Source of the DNA: Thiocapsa marina 5811
GTDB lineage: Bacteria; Pseudomonadota; Gammaproteobacteria; Chromatiales; Chromatiaceae
Length of the DNA stretch: 64,000 nucleotides
Direction: 5' to 3'
Assembly (NCBI RefSeq): GCF_000223985.1
Contig: NZ_AFWV01000011.1
Coordinates: forward strand, 1-64,000
Of the stretch, positions 43,614 to 52,237 are shown piece after piece. The first letter of the stretch is position 1. Every line of letters starts with the position of its first letter. Position numbers and translations under genes: made by a program. The notes beneath the pieces are model-generated. The model was given only the letters and a program-made list of their open reading frames with translations. It searched no databases and was not told where the DNA came from.

Positions 43614-43910
43614 ATGGACCCGCTACACCTTGTCTTCGGCGCCTCGCTGATCGCGGGCGCGTTCTTCTTCGTTGCCGGAACGGTCGGCCTGATCCGTCTT
43701 CCAGACCGATTCAGTCGGCTCCATGCCCTGACCAAGGCCGACAACGTGGGCCTGGGCTTCATCGTGCTCGGGCTGATGCCGCTGGCGCCCGACATCTTCT
43801 ACGCACTCAAGCTCGTCTTGGTCTGGCTGCTCGTGGTGATCGCGGGCGCGACAGGCGCTCATCTCATCGCCAAACGCGCGCTGCGCGGCGACGGCGAGGA
43901 CGTCCTATGA
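43614..43910 (+). CDS. mnhG: Antiporter subunit G (MrpG-like, 98 aa)
   Basis: The start MDPLHLVFGASLIAGAFFF gives three helices and the hallmark block LIRLPDRFSRLHALTKADNVGLG of the MnhG/MrpG family. The gene lies four bases after mnhF, and its stop overlaps the next start (ATGA). It is a membrane subunit of the antiporter complex. Confidence 0.9.
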   Translation: MDPLHLVFGASLIAGAFFFVAGTVGLIRLPDRFSRLHALTKADNVGLGFIVLGLMPLAPDIFYALKLVLVWLLVVIAGATGAHLIAKRALRGDGEDVL

Positions 43911-44194
43911 ACCTGCTGCTCGCGCTCTTCGATCTGTTGCTCACCTTGACCCTGGTCGGGCTTGCCGTGGTCACCCTGACAAGCCGCGAGCCGCGGCGGG
44001 CCGTGATCCTCTTCATTGCGTTCGGGCTGCTGCTCGCGTTGGTCTGGGCGCGCCTACGTGCGCCCGATCTCGCGCTTGCGGAGGCTGCGATCGGGGCCGG
44101 CCTCAGCGGCGCCTTGATGCTGGCCGCGGCGCGACGCGCCTCGGATCGAAACAGCGTGTCGACCGAAGGCAGCAACAGGGAAGACGCGCCGTGA
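43907..44194 (+). CDS. DUF4040/MbhD-like subunit (95 aa)
   Basis: Three helices (LLALFDLLLTLTLVGLAVVTL, AVILFIAFGLLLALVWARL, LAEAAIGAGLSGALML) with the DUF4040 motif APDLALAEAAIGAG match MbhD. In Mrp systems this unit is the N-terminal part of MrpA's tail or MrpB; in Mbh hydrogenases it is a separate gene. Its separate presence makes the operon Mbh-like. Starts overlap on both sides (ATGA, GTGA). Confidence 0.82.
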   Translation: MNLLLALFDLLLTLTLVGLAVVTLTSREPRRAVILFIAFGLLLALVWARLRAPDLALAEAAIGAGLSGALMLAAARRASDRNSVSTEGSNREDAP

Positions 44195-44874
44195 TTCGGC
44201 CTCTGGAGCACATCGTCATCCCGAGCGGACTGATCGCCCTCGGCGGCCTTCTCGGCTGGTCCCTCTTCCTCGCGATCACGGGCGAGACGGGCGACAGGCT
44301 CGCCGAAATCGCCCTCGCGCGCGTGCCCGACAGCGGCGTGTCCAATCCGGTCACCTCGGTTCTTCTCAACTTCCGCGCTTACGACACGCTACTCGAGCTC
44401 GCGGTGCTCTTGACCGCGCTGCTCGGCATCTGGTCTTTGGGGGCGGCAGGCCCCGGCTTTCAGAAGGCCGCAAGCGTCCTCGAGGGCATGGTCGCCGGGT
44501 TTGTCCCCCTGCTGATCCTCTCGGCCGGCTATATGCTGTGGGTCGGGGCCTACGCTCCGGGCGGCGCTTTTCAGGCCGGCGCCCTGTTGGGCGCGGCAGG
44601 CGTCATGCTCGCGCTCGCCGGACATCGCAACGCCGGGCTTCCGTCCGAAGATCGGCTGCGACCGCTGGTTGCGCTCGGCGTCTTCGTGTTCGCGATCACG
44701 GGCGTGCTGCTCGCGGTTGTCGGCGGCGGCTTTCTGACCTACCCCGCGGGCCTCGCGAAATGGCTCATCTTGATCATAGAAACGGCTGCCACTCTGTCCA
44801 TCGGCGCGACCCTGGCTGCGGCCTACTTGGGCGGCAGACCCGCCCCCGAGCACGCAACCCGGGAGAGCGCATGA
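44191..44874 (+). CDS. mnhB: MnhB-domain antiporter subunit (227 aa)
   Basis: The N-terminal third resembles MbhE (NPVTSVLLNFRAYDTLLELAVLL), and the C-terminal part is an MrpB domain (SAGYMLWVGAYAPGGAFQAGALLGAAGVMLAL, with the APGGAFQAG block). MrpB normally has the pattern H-x-PGGGFQGG. GTG start overlaps the DUF4040 stop. It is a fused MbhE-MrpB-type membrane subunit of the antiporter. Confidence 0.85.
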   Translation: MIRPLEHIVIPSGLIALGGLLGWSLFLAITGETGDRLAEIALARVPDSGVSNPVTSVLLNFRAYDTLLELAVLLTALLGIWSLGAAGPGFQKAASVLEGMVAGFVPLLILSAGYMLWVGAYAPGGAFQAGALLGAAGVMLALAGHRNAGLPSEDRLRPLVALGVFVFAITGVLLAVVGGGFLTYPAGLAKWLILIIETAATLSIGATLAAAYLGGRPAPEHATRESA

Positions 44875-45164
44875 CCAGTCACGTCCTCGGTACCCAGCTC
44901 CTCTACGGCGGATCGGGAATCCTGCTGGTGCTCCTCGGTCTGTGGTCGTTTCTCGTGCATGCGCCGCTGCTGCGTAAGCTGATCGCAATCAACGTCATGG
45001 GGGCCGGTGTGTTTCACCTCCTGGTCGCGATCGCCTACCGCGGAATCGACACCCCGCCGGATCCGGTCCCGCATGCCCTGGTACTGACCGGGATCGTGGT
45101 CGCCGTCAGCGCGACGGCACTCGCCTTGGCGTTCGGCAAGCGACTGGATCGAGACGGTGATTGA
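44871..45164 (+). CDS. mnhC: NuoK/MrpC-like subunit (97 aa)
   Basis: Three helices with LIAINVMGAGVFHLLVAIAYRG and PVPHALVLTGIVVAVSATALALA match the MrpC/NuoK family, including the PHALVLTGIVV block. The normal length is about 100-115 aa. The start overlaps the mnhB stop, and its own end overlaps the next gene by eight bases. Confidence 0.88.
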   Translation: MTSHVLGTQLLYGGSGILLVLLGLWSFLVHAPLLRKLIAINVMGAGVFHLLVAIAYRGIDTPPDPVPHALVLTGIVVAVSATALALAFGKRLDRDGD

Positions 45165-46596
45165 CGCACTGCCGCTTGCAGTCACCTTGCCGTTGATCGG
45201 CGCACTGGCGGTCACGGTCTGGCCCGCCCACGCGCGCGGTCTGGGCCTTGCGGGCGCACTGATCACGGCCGTGAGCGCGTTGACGGTCACGACAGAGGTC
45301 TGGAGCAGAGGCGCCCTGCGGGCCGATCTCGGCGGCTGGGGCGCCCCGCTCGGGATCGCGCTGGAGGCCGACGGGCTCTCGGCGGCCTTCCTGGCCATGG
45401 CCAATTTAGTTGCCCTCGCCGTCAGCGTCTATGCCGGTGGCTACTTCAAACGCGAGACCGCACGTCACTTCTGGCCCCTCTGGCTGCTGCTGTGGAGCGC
45501 ATTGAACGGACTCTTCCTTGCGGCCGATCTGTTCAACCTCTACGTGACGCTGGAGCTTCTCGGCCTGTCCGCGGCCGCCTTGGGCGCACTCACCGGAACG
45601 CGCGAGGCGGTCGCCGCGAATCTGCGCTACCTGCTGGTCGGTCTACTCGGCTCCATGAGCTATCTGCTCGGCGTCGCGCTCGTCTACGCCGCCTACGGGG
45701 TGCTGGACATCGGCTTGGTAGCCGAGGCCGTCGAGCCCGGGCCGGTCGCCTGGACCGCCATGACCCTGATGATCGGCGGACTGATCCTGAAGGCCGCCCT
45801 CTTTCCGATGCACTTCTGGCTCCCGCCCGCCCATGCCAACGCCCCGGCACCGGTAAGCGCCGCCTTATCGGCGCTGGTGGTGAAGGCCGCCTTCTATCTG
45901 GCCTTGCGCCTCTGGCTCGACGTCTTCGCGCCGGTGCTCGGCGAGGCCGCTGCGAATCTGCTCGGGATTCTCGGAGCCGGCGCTGTCGTCTGGGGGTCTT
46001 GGCGGGCGCTGCGTGCCGAGCGGCTCAAACTGCTCGCGGCCTATTCGACCGTCGCCCAGATGGGCTACCTCTTCATCGCCTTCCCGCTGCTGGCCGCGAC
46101 CCCGCCTGGCCTGGCCCGGGAGAATCTCCTGGCCGCCGTCGTCTTGCTCGCCCTGACCCACGGCTTTGCCAAGGCCGGTCTCTTTCTAGCCGCCGGAATG
46201 GTGCAGAAGACCGCGGGGCACGACCGGATCGACGAGCTCGGGGGCGCCGCGCAGGCACTGCCTGCGGCCACCTTCGCGATCGGATTGGCCGGCGTCGCCC
46301 TCATCGGCCTGCCGCCGAGCGGGACCTTTCTCGCCAAGTGGATGATGCTCGAGCAGGCAATGATTCTGGGGCTCTGGTGGTGGCTGGTCGTGATGATGGT
46401 CGGCACGCTGCTCGCGGCCGCCTACATCTTTCGCGTCCTCAGCCGGGCCTTCAATCGGGAGCCCACGCCCTATCGGTTCGTCAACGACGCAAGCACCGAG
46501 CTTCCGGCACTGCTGCTCGGGCTGATCGCGACCTTCGGGCTCGGGATCGCCGCACAGCCGCTGTGGCGCTTGCTCGAGCAGGGAGCATTCGGATGA
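45157..46596 (+). CDS. mnhD: MrpD/NuoN-like proton-conducting subunit 1 (479 aa)
   Basis: A polytopic ND-family transporter of about 14 helices. The conserved TM5 glutamate is present (E133 in FNLYVTLELLGLS). The TM7 lysine lies in GLILKAALFPMHFWLPPAHA, and ALVVKAAFY follows. GTG start, overlapping the NuoK-like gene. It is a candidate ion channel of the antiporter, homologous to MrpD and complex I NuoN. Its stop overlaps the next ATG. Confidence 0.87.
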   Translation: MIDALPLAVTLPLIGALAVTVWPAHARGLGLAGALITAVSALTVTTEVWSRGALRADLGGWGAPLGIALEADGLSAAFLAMANLVALAVSVYAGGYFKRETARHFWPLWLLLWSALNGLFLAADLFNLYVTLELLGLSAAALGALTGTREAVAANLRYLLVGLLGSMSYLLGVALVYAAYGVLDIGLVAEAVEPGPVAWTAMTLMIGGLILKAALFPMHFWLPPAHANAPAPVSAALSALVVKAAFYLALRLWLDVFAPVLGEAAANLLGILGAGAVVWGSWRALRAERLKLLAAYSTVAQMGYLFIAFPLLAATPPGLARENLLAAVVLLALTHGFAKAGLFLAAGMVQKTAGHDRIDELGGAAQALPAATFAIGLAGVALIGLPPSGTFLAKWMMLEQAMILGLWWWLVVMMVGTLLAAAYIFRVLSRAFNREPTPYRFVNDASTELPALLLGLIATFGLGIAAQPLWRLLEQGAFG

Positions 46597-48092
46597 GCTT
46601 CGACGCCTGGCTGCCGGTCGCGATCCTCCTCAGCTCGATGATCCCGGGCATGCTCATCTTCCTCTTGAGGGAAGAAAGTCATCGCCTGCGCACCGTCCTG
46701 AATATGACCGGCGCACTGGTCAAACTCGGCCTGGTGATCTGGATGATCGGGGGTGTCTACGACGGCCAGAGCTACGAAACCCGCTGGACGCTCGCACCCG
46801 GGCTGGACCTGGTGCTCAGCGCGGATGCCTTGTCGGTGCTCTTCGTCGCCCTGTCCACGATTCTGTGGTTGGTGACCACCGTCTATGCGATCGGGTACCT
46901 CGAGCATTCGCCGAACCGCAGCCGTTTCTTCGGCTTCTTCAGCATCTGCGTCTCGGCCACGGTCGGCATCGCCCTCTCCGGAAACCTCCTGACCTTCGTG
47001 ATCTTCTACGAGGTCCTGACCCTGGCGACCTATCCCTTGGTCGCGCATCGCGGCACGCCCGATGCCGCGCACGGGGCCAAGGTCTATCTCGCCTACACCA
47101 TGGGCGGCGGCGCCCTGCTCCTGGTCGGAGCGATCTGGCTGCAGGCGCTTGTCGGCCCGGTTGAGTTCACGCAGGGCGGTATCCTGGGGTTGTCCCCCGA
47201 AGAGATCCGCGTGCAGCTGATCCTGATCTTCTTCGTGCTGCTGGCCGGGCTGGGGGTGAAGGCGGCCCTGGTGCCGCTGCACGGTTGGTTACCGCAGGCG
47301 ATGGTCGCGCCGGCACCGGTGAGCGCCTTGCTGCACGCGGTCGCGGTGGTGAAGGCCGGGGCCTTCGGGATCGTGCGCGTGGTCTACGATGTCTACGGCG
47401 TTGACTTCGCCTATGCCAACGGTCTGCTCCTGGCGCTCGGCATCCTGGCGTCGATCACGATCCTTTACGGGTCGCTGATGGCCCTGACCCAGGACAGCCT
47501 AAAGAAACGGCTCGCCTACTCGACCGTCAGTCAGGTGTCCTATATCGCGCTCGGCGCCTCGATCTTCGGACCGATCGCGACCATCGGCGGCGTCGTCCAT
47601 CTGGTCCATCAGGGACTCATGAAGATCACGCTCTTCTTCTGTGCCGGGAATTATGCCGAGGCACTGGGCGTTCACAAGGTCAGTGAAATGGACGGCGTCG
47701 GGCGGCGCATGCCCTGGACCAGCCTCGCCTTCACCGTCGGGGCGCTCGGCATGATCGGGGTTCCGCCGATCGCGGGCTTCGTGAGCAAGTGGTATCTCGG
47801 GCTGGGCGCCGCGGATGCCGGCTCGAACTGGGTCATCGCGGTCCTGGTTGCCAGCAGCGTGCTGAATGCCGCCTACTTCTTGCCGATCCTTCACCGTGCC
47901 TGGTTCAGACCCGCTCCGACGCAGTGGCCGCAGGAGCACCGCCGGATCGGGCGATCGGAGATCGCGGGCGCCCTGCTTTGGCCGCCGGTGATCACGGCCG
48001 TGCTTGCGCTGAGCGCCGGACTCTTCGCAGCCGCGCCATTCTCTCCGCTGGAATGGGCGACGCTGATCGCCGAGCGGGAGTACGGCCGATGA
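46593..48092 (+). CDS. mnhD: MrpD/NuoM-like proton-conducting subunit 2 (499 aa)
   Basis: The second ND-family pump of the operon has all expected ion-path residues: E140 in VIFYEVLTLATYPLV, the Lys in GVKAALVPLHGWLPQAM, and the Lys in AVAVVKAGAFG. VHLVHQGLMKITLFFCAGNY is a further family block. The frame is open far upstream, but the ATG at 46593 overlaps the previous stop (ATGA), fixing the start. Its stop overlaps the following ATG in the same way. Confidence 0.88.
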   Translation: MSFDAWLPVAILLSSMIPGMLIFLLREESHRLRTVLNMTGALVKLGLVIWMIGGVYDGQSYETRWTLAPGLDLVLSADALSVLFVALSTILWLVTTVYAIGYLEHSPNRSRFFGFFSICVSATVGIALSGNLLTFVIFYEVLTLATYPLVAHRGTPDAAHGAKVYLAYTMGGGALLLVGAIWLQALVGPVEFTQGGILGLSPEEIRVQLILIFFVLLAGLGVKAALVPLHGWLPQAMVAPAPVSALLHAVAVVKAGAFGIVRVVYDVYGVDFAYANGLLLALGILASITILYGSLMALTQDSLKKRLAYSTVSQVSYIALGASIFGPIATIGGVVHLVHQGLMKITLFFCAGNYAEALGVHKVSEMDGVGRRMPWTSLAFTVGALGMIGVPPIAGFVSKWYLGLGAADAGSNWVIAVLVASSVLNAAYFLPILHRAWFRPAPTQWPQEHRRIGRSEIAGALLWPPVITAVLALSAGLFAAAPFSPLEWATLIAEREYGR

Positions 48093-50542
48093 CCTGGCTC
48101 CTCCCGCTCGTCGCCGCGATTCCGCTTCTGGCAGCGGCCTTCGCCATGCATCGGCTCACCTGGTGGAGCCCCGCAGTGGCCGCCGTACCGGCGCTGGTCG
48201 CCGCATTGACGGTGCCGATCGGGGAGTCGCTCGACCTGCCCTGGCTCCTGCTCGGCGCGCATGTCGGTCTCGACGAGATCGGACGCATCTTCCTGATCTT
48301 CACCTCGATCCTCTGGATCGCGGCCGGAATCCATGCCGTTGCGAGCATGCGCGGCACCCCGCACGTAGGGCGCTTCAATACCTTCTTTCTGCTGGCGATG
48401 GCCGGCAACCTCTGGTTGATCGTCGGTCAGGATCTGGTCAGCTTCTATGTCGGCTTTGCGCTCATGGGGCTCTCCTCCTACGGCCTGGTGATCCACGAGG
48501 GCGACCGCAGCGCCTTGAAGGCCGGCAAGGTCTATCTCGTCTTGACCCTGGGCGCGGAGCTTGCCCTGTTCGCGGCATTGGTCATGATCGCCTCCACCAC
48601 CGGGTCGATCCTGCCGACACCGGAGGATCTGGCCGAGCTCGACGACCTCGCGATCACCCTCCTGGTGCTGGGTCTCGCGGTGAAGGCCGGCCTGATCCCG
48701 CTCCATGTCTGGCTTCCGCTCGCCCATCCGGCCGCACCCATTCCGGCCAGTGCGGTGCTCAGCGGCGCCATGATCAAGGTCGCCCTGCTCGGCTGGCTGA
48801 GGTTCCTGCCCGTCGGCGAGATCGCCTTGCCGGGCTGGGGGGTGCTGTTCGTCTTTGCCGGACTGGCGACGGCCTTGTATTCCGCCCCTATCGGTCTTGT
48901 TCAGTCCAACCCCAAGGTCCTGCTCGCCTACTCGAGCGTCGGCAAGATGGGGCTCATGGCGATCACCTTGGGACTCATGCTGATCGAGCCCGCGATGGCT
49001 CCGGTCGCGGCCACCGGGTTGGCGCTCTACGCCGGCCATCACGCGCTGACGAAGGGCGGCCTCTTTCTCGGCATCGGGCTTCGCAAATCCTCGGGGGCAC
49101 AGGGATTGGTCTTCGGCGGGCTCGTGCTGCTGGCCTTATCGATGGCCGCCGTGCCCCTCACGAGCGGCGCCGTGGCCAAATACGGGATCAAACCCATTTT
49201 CGTCGATTCGGATTGGGCGTGGCTGCAGGTCGCGGTCGCACTGACCACCGTCGCCACGGCCTGGATGATGGTGCGGTTCGTCTGGTTGATGTGGGGTTTG
49301 AAGGGCGTCCAGGGAGCGGATCTCGATGTTCCCGCGGATCACGATCCAGGCGTGAACCAGGAGATCCAAGCGGAAAGCGCTTCAAAGAGGTTTTTTGATC
49401 GAGACCGAGTGGCGCGATGGTTTGGGTTCGGCGCGCGGCTCGAGACTTCCGGGGAGGGTGCGGATCACTCCCGGCGCGCTCCGGTCGCAAACCCGATGCC
49501 ACGGGTCACTTGGGCGCTCATTGGCTGGGTTCCGCTGATCGGCTTGGTGATCCTCTATCCCTTGTTGCTCGGATCACCAACGGCTTGGCTAACCGATGTC
49601 CGGCTCATCGCACTGGCGGGCCTGCTGGCGCTTCCCGTCGCCATCCTCGCCGCACGGCGGCCGGCGGCGCTGGCGCCCCTGGTCGACAGCGTGAAGCCTG
49701 GCGATCTTCTCGGGCTCGTACGCCCGCTCCTGATGAGTGCACGCTGGACCCTACGCTGGTCGATCCGCGCCTATCGCAATGCATCCGATCGGATAGCGGC
49801 GCAACTTCGGAAGCGCCTGAGCAAGCTCGCTCGGCGCCCGCCCTCCGATCTGGACCACCGGCTGACCGCTTGGCCTCTTGCCGGGGGCCTCTGGCTCGGC
49901 ATCATGACGCTGATGATCGTCTTGGCCCTGGTCTTGCCGACGCAGAGACCGCCCTTTTCCCGAGTCGATCGTGACGAGGGGCGTCCCTTCACGGCACCGC
50001 CGCCGTCCTCGGTCTCGCCCGATGCCGTGCCGGCCGATCCCCCTGCGCCGCCCCGCGTCACGGATCCGGACCCGAGCACACAGCCGAGCACCGGGCCGGC
50101 CGCTCGGCCGGACACGCTCTCCCCGACCGCCGAGCCGGAGGCTGCCTCGGCCGATGCGCCGAGTGAATCGGCCGAATCAGCGGATGTGGGCCTTGTCACG
50201 GCAGGGTCGCCTTCGCCGCAGCCCGAGTCCGCCGAGCGGCCGTGCGATCCCGGAGAGCCCTACATCTTCCGTGACGCCGCGAGCGGTCGGGAAGTCGTTT
50301 TAGCCCGATGTGTCTCCGCGGACGGTGCGCTCCAACGTGTCGATGCCCCGCCCCTATCGAACGCTTTAGTTCTGCTGATCCAGACCCGCCTTGACGCGCT
50401 CGGCTTCAACCCCGGCGCGGCCGATGGCCTCATCGGTCCCCGCACCCGCGACGCGATCAGACGTTTCCAGACCGATCGCGGGATCGAACCCACGGGCGCC
50501 ATTACATTCGATCTGCTCGATCGGCTGCGCGAGACCGATTAG
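48089..50542 (+). CDS. ND-family subunit fused to a peptidoglycan-binding domain (817 aa)
   Basis: Residues 1 to about 430 form an ND/MrpD-like membrane domain (LAVKAGLIPLHVWLPLAHP, SGAMIKVALLGWLR). Where NuoL and MrpA have VGWE in TM5, this protein has VGFA, with A124 in place of the essential Glu. After a hydrophilic linker come further helices (ALIGWVPLIGLVILYPLLL, LWLGIMTLMIVLALVL). A Pro/Ala/Ser-rich periplasmic stalk of about 150 residues follows, and finally a PG_binding_1 domain at about 756-817 (LIQTRLDALGFNPGAADGLI, TRDAIRRFQTDRGIEPTG). It likely tethers the antiporter to the cell wall; pumping by this subunit is doubtful. It ends the operon. Confidence 0.85.
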   Translation: MTWLLPLVAAIPLLAAAFAMHRLTWWSPAVAAVPALVAALTVPIGESLDLPWLLLGAHVGLDEIGRIFLIFTSILWIAAGIHAVASMRGTPHVGRFNTFFLLAMAGNLWLIVGQDLVSFYVGFALMGLSSYGLVIHEGDRSALKAGKVYLVLTLGAELALFAALVMIASTTGSILPTPEDLAELDDLAITLLVLGLAVKAGLIPLHVWLPLAHPAAPIPASAVLSGAMIKVALLGWLRFLPVGEIALPGWGVLFVFAGLATALYSAPIGLVQSNPKVLLAYSSVGKMGLMAITLGLMLIEPAMAPVAATGLALYAGHHALTKGGLFLGIGLRKSSGAQGLVFGGLVLLALSMAAVPLTSGAVAKYGIKPIFVDSDWAWLQVAVALTTVATAWMMVRFVWLMWGLKGVQGADLDVPADHDPGVNQEIQAESASKRFFDRDRVARWFGFGARLETSGEGADHSRRAPVANPMPRVTWALIGWVPLIGLVILYPLLLGSPTAWLTDVRLIALAGLLALPVAILAARRPAALAPLVDSVKPGDLLGLVRPLLMSARWTLRWSIRAYRNASDRIAAQLRKRLSKLARRPPSDLDHRLTAWPLAGGLWLGIMTLMIVLALVLPTQRPPFSRVDRDEGRPFTAPPPSSVSPDAVPADPPAPPRVTDPDPSTQPSTGPAARPDTLSPTAEPEAASADAPSESAESADVGLVTAGSPSPQPESAERPCDPGEPYIFRDAASGREVVLARCVSADGALQRVDAPPLSNALVLLIQTRLDALGFNPGAADGLIGPRTRDAIRRFQTDRGIEPTGAITFDLLDRLRETD

Positions 50543-50639
50543 ACCGGAGAGTCCAACCTGCCTGTAGGCGCACGACGTTCGCAATCGACCATCACCAACT
50601 CCGTCTCGGGACTTCTTTGTCACTGCAAGCGTCCATTGA

Positions 50640-50745
50640 TAGGTCTGGAAGGACTGACGTCCTCCCCGCCCGCCGAACTGTGCAGGCGGTTCTCCCGCAC
50701 ACAGCTCTCCAGTCGGTCGTTACCTAATCGGGATCACCAGGTGTC
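50640..50745 (-). other. Group II intron-like RNA fragment
   Basis: On the minus strand, GAGCTGTGTGCGGGAGAACC pairs with the following CGCCTGCACAGTTC, then comes a G-rich GGCGGGCGGGGAGG. This matches the conserved hairpin that precedes the reverse-transcriptase gene in many bacterial group II introns. No reverse-transcriptase reading frame follows, so at most a relic remains. Confidence 0.4.
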
Positions 50746-50775
50746 AGGATAGACGTCGCCGCCCTTTGGGAGAAA

Positions 50776-51781
50776 GTGTGGGAGGATGGGGCATCACCGA
50801 CCCGGGGCTCGGCGATGACTCATCACCCGCGCGTGCACTGTATCGTGACGGGCGGAGGACTCTCGGCGGATGGGTCACGCTGGGTCGCTTGCCGGACCGG
50901 ATTCTTTCTGCCCGTGCGCGTGCTCTCTCGGTTGTTCCGGCGGCGTTTCCTCAAGCAACTCAGTGCCGCGCATCAGGCCGGACACGTGGCGTTCTTCGGC
51001 GAGCACGCGCACCTGGCCGCGCCCGATGCCTTCGCCGCCTGGCTGGCTCCGCTGCGCCGGCAGGAGTGGGTGGTCTATGCCAAGGCACCGTTTGCCGGAC
51101 CCGAAGAGGTGCTCGCCTATCTGTCACGCTATACCCACCGCATGGCGATCGCCAACCCTCGCCTGATCGCCGATGATGCGAAGGGCATCACCTTTACCTG
51201 GAAGGACTACCGTGCCGGCGGGCGCCACCACCGCAAGCGCATGACCCTTGCGCCGGAGGAGTTCATGCGCCGCTTCCTGCTGCACGTCCTGCCCTCCGGC
51301 TTGCATCCCATTCGACATTACGGGCTGCTGGCCAATACAGCACGCGTGCGGAACTTGGAGCGCGCTCGCGCGCTGTTGACCACCCCGGCCACCCCGGGCC
51401 TCGCCATCCCGCTCGCGACCGAAGCGGCTGCGTTGCCGGATCCGAGCACCACCACGGCTCGGCCCTGTCCGTGTTGTGGCGCCCCTCTGCGTATCATCCT
51501 AGATCCGGCAGTTGACCGCTTCGTGCTTCATGCAAGGCTTTGACTGCCTTGAAGATCGTGGTCGTCCGAGGGATCACCCGCCGGGTGAAGGCCGCTACGC
51601 CCCCGGAGCACGCCCCGCGCGGCGCCCGGCTGCATTGCAACGCGTTGGCGTGGAACCACTACGCCGCCTCGTTACGCCTTGCCGGACACCGCGCGGGACG
51701 CACTCTAGGGGGCGTTCAACTGCCGGATCTAGGATCATCGAGATTTTCGCGCGAGGCCACCTCCCACGCGCTGCCCCTTAA
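50776..51781 (+). pseudogene. IS91-family transposase, truncated and interrupted
   Basis: The recognisable part begins at the HUH region (MTHHPRVHCIVTGGGLSADG, 50818) and includes FFGEHAHLAAPDAFAAWLAPL, the catalytic-Tyr block VLAYLSRYTHRMAIANPRL, and the C-terminal cysteine cluster PCPCCGAPL. The N-terminal third, including its zinc finger, is missing. HPRVH replaces the HPHVH expected for the HUH metal site. The C-terminus is interrupted at 51498 by a 236-bp element; removing it and one ATCAT repeat restores LRIIEIFARGHLPRAAP and the stop at 51779-51781. The gene is dead on three counts. Confidence 0.85.
51498..51733. mobile_element. 236-bp MITE-like element in the IS91 transposase gene
   Basis: Perfect 18-bp terminal inverted repeats, CCTAGATCCGGCAGTTGA (51498-51515) and TCAACTGCCGGATCTAGG (51716-51733), are flanked by the direct repeat ATCAT (51493-51497 and 51734-51738). 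Excision rejoins the transposase reading frame exactly. The inside has no transposase gene, so it depends on an enzyme in trans. A 5-bp duplication fits several IS families; the parent is not identifiable here. Confidence 0.88.
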
Positions 51782-52237
51782 CCGCGCAGTGCTTCGCCAT
51801 GAGCGCCACCCACGACCCCGCGACGGCGGCGCAGAATCGGCGCCCGATGCGCCGGCTCGGCACCGGTCACGGACGGGTTGTGCCTCAACTCCCGATCAGG
51901 GGCAAAGCGAAGATGACCGCCAAGCTGCCGATGGCCAACGCTTGGGCCATGACCCGCGCCGGGGAGGCTCGACCAGCCCATCCGCGCAGACCCGATCCGC
52001 TTTCCGGACCGCTCACGCCGAGACCGCGCCCCTCAAATCCCCATAGCCCCGAGCCAACCTCCCGCGGTTACCTCCCTCGAGGCGTATCAGACGCCTACCG
52101 CCGCTCACGCTCCGAGTCTTAGTCTTCAGCCCGCTTCAATGCCGTGCCAGCCTCCACCGTAATCCCGCGACGGCAGGCATCTAATAACCCTTAACAAAGC
52201 CGGCCGGGCCATCGTTCCCGGCCAAAAAACATCGGCA
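51782..52237. other. Gene-free stretch after the IS91 remnant
   Basis: Open frames here are GC-rich shadows with no recognisable protein; part is probably the right end of the IS91 element. A stem GGCCGGG/CCCGGCC at 52202-52223 lies just beyond the small secreted protein gene's stop and may be a weak minus-strand terminator, though the T-run is on the wrong side for a strong one. Confidence 0.4.

Noticed and set aside
45492..46592. Long N-terminal extension of the second ND subunit frame
   Set aside because: It overlaps the first ND gene out of frame and is Arg-rich; the ATG at 46593 overlaps the previous stop and gives a normal N-terminus.
51540..52046. 168-aa open frame after the IS91 gene
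   Set aside because: It runs through the MITE and its end repeat and has no protein-like composition.
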